DNA of 64,000 bases from Blastobasis lacticolella (lineage: Eukaryota; Arthropoda; Insecta; Lepidoptera; Blastobasidae), in contig LR990043.1 in the NCBI GenBank assembly GCA_905147135.1, positions 17,547,584 through 17,611,583 on the forward strand. The letters run 5' to 3'. Position 1 is the first letter of the stretch; every line of letters begins with the position of its first letter. This document shows positions 52,501 through 61,500 of this stretch, piece after piece. Under the pieces are notes generated by a model, which had not been told where the DNA came from, did no database searches, and was given only the letters and a program-made list of their open reading frames with translations. A program made the translations under genes and the position numbers.

Positions 52501-55500
52501 TTATCACTCCGTACGTAAAAATAATTCTTTCAATTTCCACTTTTTAATAACCCAAGGGTATTCTAAAACACCGACGGAACGCAGGATTAGGCCTGTCCTG
52601 GCTCTATGTCTATGTCGTGTCTGGGGTGTTCTGTTTAACACTTACGCTGCAACAGCCTACACATTTGAGTCGTAATCAGCGCTACGTGAGTGCACACGAC
52701 TCACCTGGCTGGTCCATACAATAGGCGCGCTACACTGTTGGCACTGATAACACGCACACATGCACGTCTCAATTAGTTGTTATTTTACAGATTATTGTCA
52801 AACTAGTGCTATAGGAGTGAACCTTAAATTGGCTTATTGTAATCCGAACTAAGTTTATCCTTTCTGTAGCTGTTGGTTTGCCATACATAATAAAATAAAT
52901 AAAGACTTTGATATTTTAGTTACCTCGCAGGCCTAGTAGCGGGCGGCGCAGCGGCGGCGGGCCTCACGCGGCGCGCGCGCAACTCTAACAGCGCATCGAG
53001 TAACGCGCGGTCGCCGGCCGGCAGCGTCTGCTCGTAGCCGTCGTGCGCGATCGCGATACGGCGAGGGGTTATACCCTTGTCAGCACCGCGGGCCATGCGG
53101 TAGGCAATCTGGTGGGGATTAAAATTATTAAAATTGAGTGTTAAAATGTCCAGCCGCAGAACGCCTACACGTACCGTCAATCCCGGCGTGGGACGGTCCC
53201 CACGAGATGGACGATGAAAGAAGGTCGTAGGGAGGGATGGATGCAAAACGCACAGAGTTGATGGGTGTGGAAGGCGTGAGGGAGGTCAGCTCTTTCACAG
53301 TGAACCTCAACCTCATCATGATGATGACGTCCACTCGACTTGATACTTTTTTTTTTCTTCATGTGTCCATCAGCCAGCAACCCATTGGCTATAATCAGGT
53401 TGTTTGCCGATTTTGGATTTAAACGGCGCCTATCTGATGACATGGCTACCCATATTTGGCATTAGACAACTCTCCTAGTGAGGCTAGCCTTGCCCCCTTC
53501 AGGGGATGCAGTTTTGCTATCATCAGTTAGTCAGCAGTGTGTTAACATACTTTCACTTATTTATGGGCACCCCGCAGGTAGTTTGGAACCTCAGCGAATT
53601 TATCCACTGTTTGACAAACTTTTACTTTGTTTTGACAAAGTCAAACTCGTTATGGATGATGACTGGGTCAGCATTTCTACGGCCTCTTGTTAGGAGAACA
53701 TTCACAACATACCTTAGCCCCGAAGATCTTCTCGACTAGGTTCGCCGTGCGTCCGAGCCATAGCACGAGCAGCTCGGGCGTATCCAGCAGGAACACGCCG
53801 TCGGCCGCGAGCTGCGCCCACGACACCGGCTGCAGCTGTAATAGCAGAGGCCGCCGCCCGCGGACCAGGAACAGGCGCGCGCGGTCCGCTGACGAGCCGC
53901 TGCGCAGGATTCTGGAGACAAGCCGTGTTAGCGTGTTAGGGCAGCCGCGCTTATCTTGTATCTTCGATCTCATCGTCTCTTGGTCGCCGAGATTTGTGAA
54001 CTGTCAGTCTAGCAGCCCGCGAGAGATTTCGTTTGTCGGAATTACAGATGGACTGACGATTTGCGAAAGGCTGCACAGGGATGCTGGATTCGGCAAGCTG
54101 CGGCACCTGTAGCCACGACGCAGCATTCATGGCCGATTCCAGGTGCCGCCGAAAGCATTTATAGAGTCTTTTTAGGTCGCCACCAGAACTTGGCTAAACA
54201 GGAGTGGGAAACAAACCTTTTCCCAAATAAATAAATATTCCTAATCCATGAGTACGAATGATTAAGGATTTATCCTTACCTGTTGCGCAGCACGGCGGAG
54301 CGCGGCCGCCGAAATCACATAGAGTTTCTTAAAGTCGCCACCTCGAACTTGGCCTTCGGAGTGTTTACCTGATCCCATCCCGAAAGTACGAAAGCAGCCG
54401 CGGCGACTCGTTAGTCGCCGCCTCGCGGTGCACGACCGCGGGCGCACCCAGGTGTTTCCCCAGTTGCGCAGCCCGGCGCAGCGCGGCCGCCGCTAGGGCG
54501 CCGCTGCGCTCGCCGGCCCACGCGTGGATGTGCCGGTCCGCGCATTCGCTGCTGCCGCTCTCTTTTATCTCGCGGCGCTGGTGAGAGACACGAAGAGTTT
54601 GGTTTGGAAGAAAGTTTCGTGGCGGTGTTGTTTTCGTTTTATTATATTTTTCTTCGACAAGACTATTTACATGATGGTTACTTAAGACTGTTCGTAGGCA
54701 TTGGCGTATTAGGGCTAGGGCTATTTTCCAGGGGGGGGCCGGCCCCTGAGGTGGCCGATGAAGCCGAGTCGATTGCCAATGTACAGTCAGTGAGCACGAA
54801 TCCGCACAATTAAAGCCACCCAACGCGGATCCAGTTTTTAAGTTAGGCGTTAGTTTTCAGTTGTCACATGACATAGTCGAGCTCTGTAATTCTTTTTGAA
54901 TTTTTGATATGTTGGTTTTTACAGGATATGGTTAAAGGGGGCAAAAGTAAAAGAAATATATAATGTCATCATGAGCAACCGCCCTGAGTTAAAAAAAAAT
55001 TTGCCTTTTTAGTGGGGTGATAAATAAATGAATAAGCGAGCGGAGCGAGCTCGGAAATTTTGGGTTTTAAAACCTAGAGGACAGCAACGAATGTAGTAGC
55101 GACCGGAATGAACTAGAAATGTTTGTCGTTTTGGGTCTTAAAAGCTGGGGTGATCAATGAATGAGCCACCGGAGCGAACTCCACAGTTTTGAGGTTTCAG
55201 GTCTTAAACTGTGAGCTTGAAACTTGTGACATTTTGAGTTATAAAATCCTGTGGTGATTATTGAATGAATGAGCGAGTGAGCGAGCTCGCAATTTTAGAC
55301 ATATTTGGTCTTAACAGCAATGGGTGATCCTCATAATAGTAATTTAAGAAAAACAATTACTGCAACGAGCTAGGTGAATGATAAGAAAAGTACCTGAAAC
55401 TTACGAATGAACGAGCGAAGCGAGCTCAAAATTTTTACATTTTCAGTCGTAATGAATGGGCGAGCGGAGCGAGCTCGAATTTTTTTGTATTTTAGGTGAT

Positions 55501-58500
55501 GCTGATAATAAAAGTAATATAAATTATTGAATGAGCAATCGGAGCGCGCACGAAACTTTTAACATTATGGTTTTTATAAGCTGGGGTGATTGTTAAATGA
55601 ATATTTGAGCAGGCGTAGCGAGCTCGCGAGCTCGGAATTTTAGGTTTTGAAAGATTTGTAAATAGTATAAAAAAAACTGTAGCAAATAAATGAGCGAGAG
55701 ATGCGAGCTCGAAATTATTGACATTTTTGTTCTAAAAAACTGGAGTGATTGATAAAAGTAATAAAATAATTGAGCGAGCGATGTGAGAGTGCTCGAATCA
55801 GCATAAAAAACTGTATCAGGAGTTGGGGCGTCGGTTGAGGCGTAGGGTCCCAAGATTTGGACACTTTTTGGGTCACCAAATATCAATCGGCGTCCATCGG
55901 GGGAACATTTGACTATATTATACACTGGTGGACTGAGCAATTTTCATTGTAATTTAATTTAATTGTAATTAAATGTAGTTGTCATTTGAAATGGCCAAGT
56001 GTCCTCCTTTCAGAATTCGACGTTTTGTTAAAAAATGCTATACAAGATAAAAAAAGAGCAAAAGTTAGGTAACCAACCTAGAGTCGAGGTTTTAGTCCAC
56101 CACTATACAATATATACCTACACTCCTTTGCTTAAAAATGTTTGTGGATCTCTCGGTTGTATTTCATTGAAATTATGTTTGGGTGAATTTTTTATGTGTC
56201 CAGCCCAGAATTTGGTATTGGTACATCCTGGGGCGCGTCCCCCCCATTACATAATGAATACAGAAGAGTAAAGTTTCTATGATTCAGTATCAGTAGTAAC
56301 GTACCAACTGGATTGTTACGTTAGTACTGTAATTAATGCAAAAATGAATCTGAATTTTAACTGGTAACAGATGTAACTAAATCGGTTTTGCCGAAGGAAT
56401 AACCGACACAGGCGGAGTAAAGTCAGGATTCTACCATGTCTGGTAAGGATGGGTGAAAGGCGACTTACGAAAGGTATATACCACGCAAATGTGAATGGAA
56501 GGGTCCGCAGAAGGCGTCCGAGGTGTACATACGTATGTATGTATAGTCATTTCGCTGCGGCGGCCTACACGTTTGAGTCGTTATCGACACTACGCGAGTG
56601 CGCACAACTCTCCAAGCCTGTCCATACAACGCGCGCGCTACACTAGTTAACACTGTTCAAATCTAGATTTACTGATATTTGGGTTAGCAGGTGAAACCTA
56701 CAAAAGGGGCAAGTCAGAAATTCCCTCAACCGGCGTAAGTATGTGAGAAGGTGTAGGGATATGAAACAGGCAAAATATGTGTGACAGGACCGTAGCTTGT
56801 GGCACTTTGCCTGCCGCTATGGGATACGGGCGTGAGGATATAGGTAATACATGTGTTAATGGTATGTGTTACTCACGATGACGTCAGGCCCCGCGGGCTG
56901 TCCGGGCCCCGAGCACGAGTACACGAGGTAGGCCTCCGCGTCGTAGAACGTGCCGCAGTGCGACCGTGGCAGCAGCTCCGCGCTGGACTCCTGCGCAGAG
57001 ATGCCCGTAAGAGAATCAAAATAAATAATCATTAAATAAAACAGAACTACAATAATATTTAACTAATCTAAGAGACAGATGTCTGTCTGTCTCCTGACAC
57101 CAAAATATTTCAATTTTGTATAATAATCTTTAGGAGTTATAGGCCCCTCTCGGCTTAAGGCGCTGTCAATCTGTTATTACGAGTACCAACAGTCGTGCGA
57201 TCATGGTCTTACGACGGACATCGTCCGACCAAAAGGAGACCTTAAAACCGCCCGTCACACGACCGTTGCCAGTTAGGACAGCGCCTTAGTATATGTAGTG
57301 TAGTTGTAGGCACTGGTACTGTTTGAATCGGGGTCGCCTCTCTTTATCAACTTTTGCTAAGACGTCGGCAGGTATACACGCTATAAAATAATACTGGTTT
57401 ACGATTTTCGATTAAACGGTTCGCTGTACTGATTTTTAACAGCAACAGGCAGTGAGCAAGCTCCAGTGAGCAAGACATACCTATGCATTGGTGCATAATA
57501 CGGCTGACTACAATTACGCAGGCATGCGATGCGCCCGCGCATCTGCGCAGCTCACGCCACCCGATGGATTAGCCTCTTACATTGTCATGCTATTTTATGC
57601 AAAAAACTGGCTTTCAACAAATCATCTCTTGAATGAATACGAATTCGATCAAATTGACCACTTGGTCTCCACTTTATATATAACTGATTCGAAAAAAATG
57701 TATACCATTAAGGTGGCAAACAAGTTTACCTACGGCCTGCCTGATGGTAAGCAGTCACCGCAGCCTATAGACGATAGACCAACGCCGACTCCGTAAAAAC
57801 CTTTTCATCCCAACCACTACGATACTTCCTATTATAATAGTGGGATGACAACGATTTCAACAAAACTCAACCCATGATTGCATCGCGGACGGCCTGTACG
57901 ATGCTTGAAATGAACGTAAAAGAAAGCAAGTACCTATCCACATAACGAGAAAATTGTTATCTCATTCTTTTAATTACATTCGCATTGCACCATGGTAAAG
58001 GAGATCGCGTCTTTGTTAGACAAGATCGTGATATTGTTTACTTTGGTCGGTTCTTTATAAATTGCTATTGCAGGGACACGGTATAGCTATAATTAATACC
58101 TAAAGCAAATTTAAAGCCTTTAAATTCCGACGAAAAAAGAGGGGTTGTATAAGTTTGACGTGTGTCTGTCTGTGGTATTGTAGCTCCTGAACGTATAGAC
58201 CGTTTTTTTTTGTTATTCGGCAGACAAACAGGCATGCGGGCCACCTGATAGAAAGTGGTTACCGCCGCCTATGGATATCAGCAACACTATATGCAGTCAC
58301 CACTGCAGTCACCAATGCGTTGCCCGCCTCTGAAGAGACCTCTAATATACCTCTTGAACGATCCCATGTCATAGTCCAAAGGAAACACTGTGGCTGGGAG
58401 CTCATTCCACATCCGAATCGTACGAGCGAGAAACGTTCCTTCAAACCTTCGCGTGGTGACCAACAGAGGGTCTACGTAGTGAGGATGAGTACCCAGCTCA

Positions 58501-61500
58501 CGGCGGGTGGTGCGATGGCGGAATTGTGCAGTGCAACAGATCGAAAAGTTCCTCGGAACAACCCCCATTGTACAGCCAAAGTCCCTTCGGTTAGCCAGTA
58601 GTTCAAACATGCTTGTTTGTATGGGATTTGGAGGCGGTTTTCTCTATTAGAAAGCCAGTTAATTCAAATATAGTACCTAGATTTATTTTATTAAAATCGG
58701 TTCAGTAGTTTAGCATGTAAACTTGGTCGTGGGCTACCTGTCGGTTAGGTTATTTAAACAGGTATGAGATACCTTAAGGAAAGCGGAATGATCTAGTCAT
58801 CTTATGATACTTTTATGACCGATTTAAAGCTCATATGCCTGATGTGTATTCGCTGGCTACCTTGTCCTTCCAACCGGGGCAACAACGCGACCAATGTTGC
58901 TTCGTGGCACACATACCAAGCAGTCTTGGGCGATTTGAGTAGACCCGGATAATAGAATTAGGGTAATAAATGCTGGTGTCGTAGAAAGGTCTGTGACCTA
59001 TAACCGAGTTTAAGAATATCTGAATATTTGTATGAGAGAAAGATAAGGAGAAGAAAATTGAGCTAGCCAAAAACTTGCAAAGTTTGTTACAATTTAGTTT
59101 CTTGGTTTAAAATCAAATCATTTGTTTAGTCAGGTTACATAAAGGTGGTAATGTCTAATTAATAGCGGCTTCGCGGCTTCTTTACTTGTTCGGTGGAGTT
59201 ACCTTTTGCCGAATCCTACATACGTAAACGACTGCAAAGAAATTTTAATGGGGATTGTAATTTATAATAATACTCGCCAAAAATAGCTGATGATTACGTA
59301 ATTATCTAAGTTGCACGTTTAGACACATCACATATCACACCAAGGGCAGCCTCCCGCAAATAAAAAAGAAGTGTTGAAAAACGTCAAAACAATACATTGT
59401 CTGTCGCGCTCTGCCAACCGTCCCATAGCGGTCCGCGAGTGATTCACGCACGCCGGCCGCGGCCGGGATCCTGCGCCCGCGCAGCGCCGCGAGAGCCGAG
59501 ACGAATCGCCCACTATCTAGTCATTGTGTGTGTTGTGGCGGCAAACCGTAAAACAAATGTAGTATTTCGTCTATTATGTACCTACGCTATGCTAGGCTCC
59601 CCGGTACTTGTCATAGTTGAAAAATACTCCAAGGGTTGACCGAAGTAGTATCTTAGATTGCAGGAAAATTGCGTCCGTTTTTTATAGACATTTGCATGCA
59701 CGGGATCGTTCAATAGGTATATTAGAGGTCTCTTCAGAGGCGGACAACGCATTGGTTAGCCCTGGTGTTGCTGGTGTTTATAGGCTACGGTTTGTCTGCT
59801 GTATAACATAAAACAACGCTGATTCGTAAAAACCCGTGGATATATTTGTAAAAGATGAAATTTAAAACAAAATCCAACTCTATCGGTAAAGTTTATAAGT
59901 ATAGTATTCGTTCCAGGTACCTACACCAATCACCATGAACGAATAGGTATAGATGCCTTAAATAAAAAGTCAAGATGTAGCGTATCGGTTCAAAATGGAC
60001 TGTCGTACCGTGAGATTTGGTAATGAATTAATTTACTGGCAAAATGTAAACCATGACATTGCGGTTTTTATAGTGGCTTTTAACACGGCAAAACTATTAC
60101 GTTCAAACATCTACGGACACTGAAGTAGTAAGACTAATCGTAGCAGATGTAGGTTTTATAAACATTAAGCACCTAAGTAATTCTGTCTTGCTGTCTAACC
60201 ATAGAAAAAATATTTAAAGAGGAAAAGTAGTAGGATAACTTCTGGGTACTGAAGTTGTAGTTAAACATTTAAGTACATCTAAAATGAAGGGATATCTTTG
60301 TATGTTTATAAGTTTGGATGTTGGGGTAGGTAATATCCGAACCCTGCTCCCATTTCAAAAAGTCTTTCGATAATATGAAGCTGTACTATTTCCGAGTGTC
60401 ATACTATCCTTATACCCTAACCTACCTTTATCCGTTATTACTTGAGGTAAACATTTTGTCCTGGAAAAATAATGGGATCCCGCGGGATAGTTGAATGTTC
60501 ACAGAGATCTGAAATGCGCGCGAGTGAAGCCACGGGGGATTGCTAGTACATAATATAATAAACTAACTAATTATAATTTATTTCTTAGATGAATGGACAG
60601 GTATAACATAATAATATATGTCTGGTATCATTTTATACATAGATATTGTATACACGGGATTATAGACTGCAGCCGCTCGACCTAGAGCGCGACTCAATTT
60701 ACGCCACTGCACTTTCTCCTAGGTACTTTACAAAGCAAGTTTAGGAATATCCAAAGGTCAGTCTATGAGTACACTGAATGCAGCTCAGGTTCAACGCGAT
60801 GTGAACTAAGGTTTTTTAAACTTGGGTATATCGTCACGTAAGTACATATAGAACAACAATAGGAAGGAAGTTATTCTTAGGAAGTTAAATAGGTATCGAT
60901 CTAATGAATGAACATTTGAAACCTGGAAAAAGGATCCTTATGTCGTGGATCTTCCAGCTATCCGCACGAGCCGATTTGGCTCGACTTCTATAATGCTTTC
61001 GGCTAAGGAATGGAACGCGTTGCCTGCGAGTGAGTTTCATTATTAATATAATCTGGATGCCTTCAAGGCTAGAGTGAATAGGCTGTTCCAAGACGGGCAT
61101 GCTCCATCTTCGGCCGCATCGTCACTAACCGTCAGGTAAGATGGCGGCCAAATGCCTGCCTTGTATAATATTAAAAAAAGGGAATCTAGTTTCCCCCATG
61201 AATACCTGCGTCGAGGGGGAACGAATACAATAGGGGAAAACTCGTTTCTAATTTACTAAACACGAGTTAAAGCTCTAAATCGAATCACTTTTTCTCAAGC
61301 AAATTCTCACATTTGAAATTTACATCTAGGCTGGGAATTCGCGATTGTAGTCGTGTCAACATCAAAACTCAGATAATGTTTAGACTAAATTCGTTCCGCG
61401 ACCTTTCACATGACTTCCGAAATTAAGAGACAATAATGAACGTCGCATAGAGTGTAGGTACCCATGGTTTTGTTCTCACGATTGCAACTTTACTGATGGC

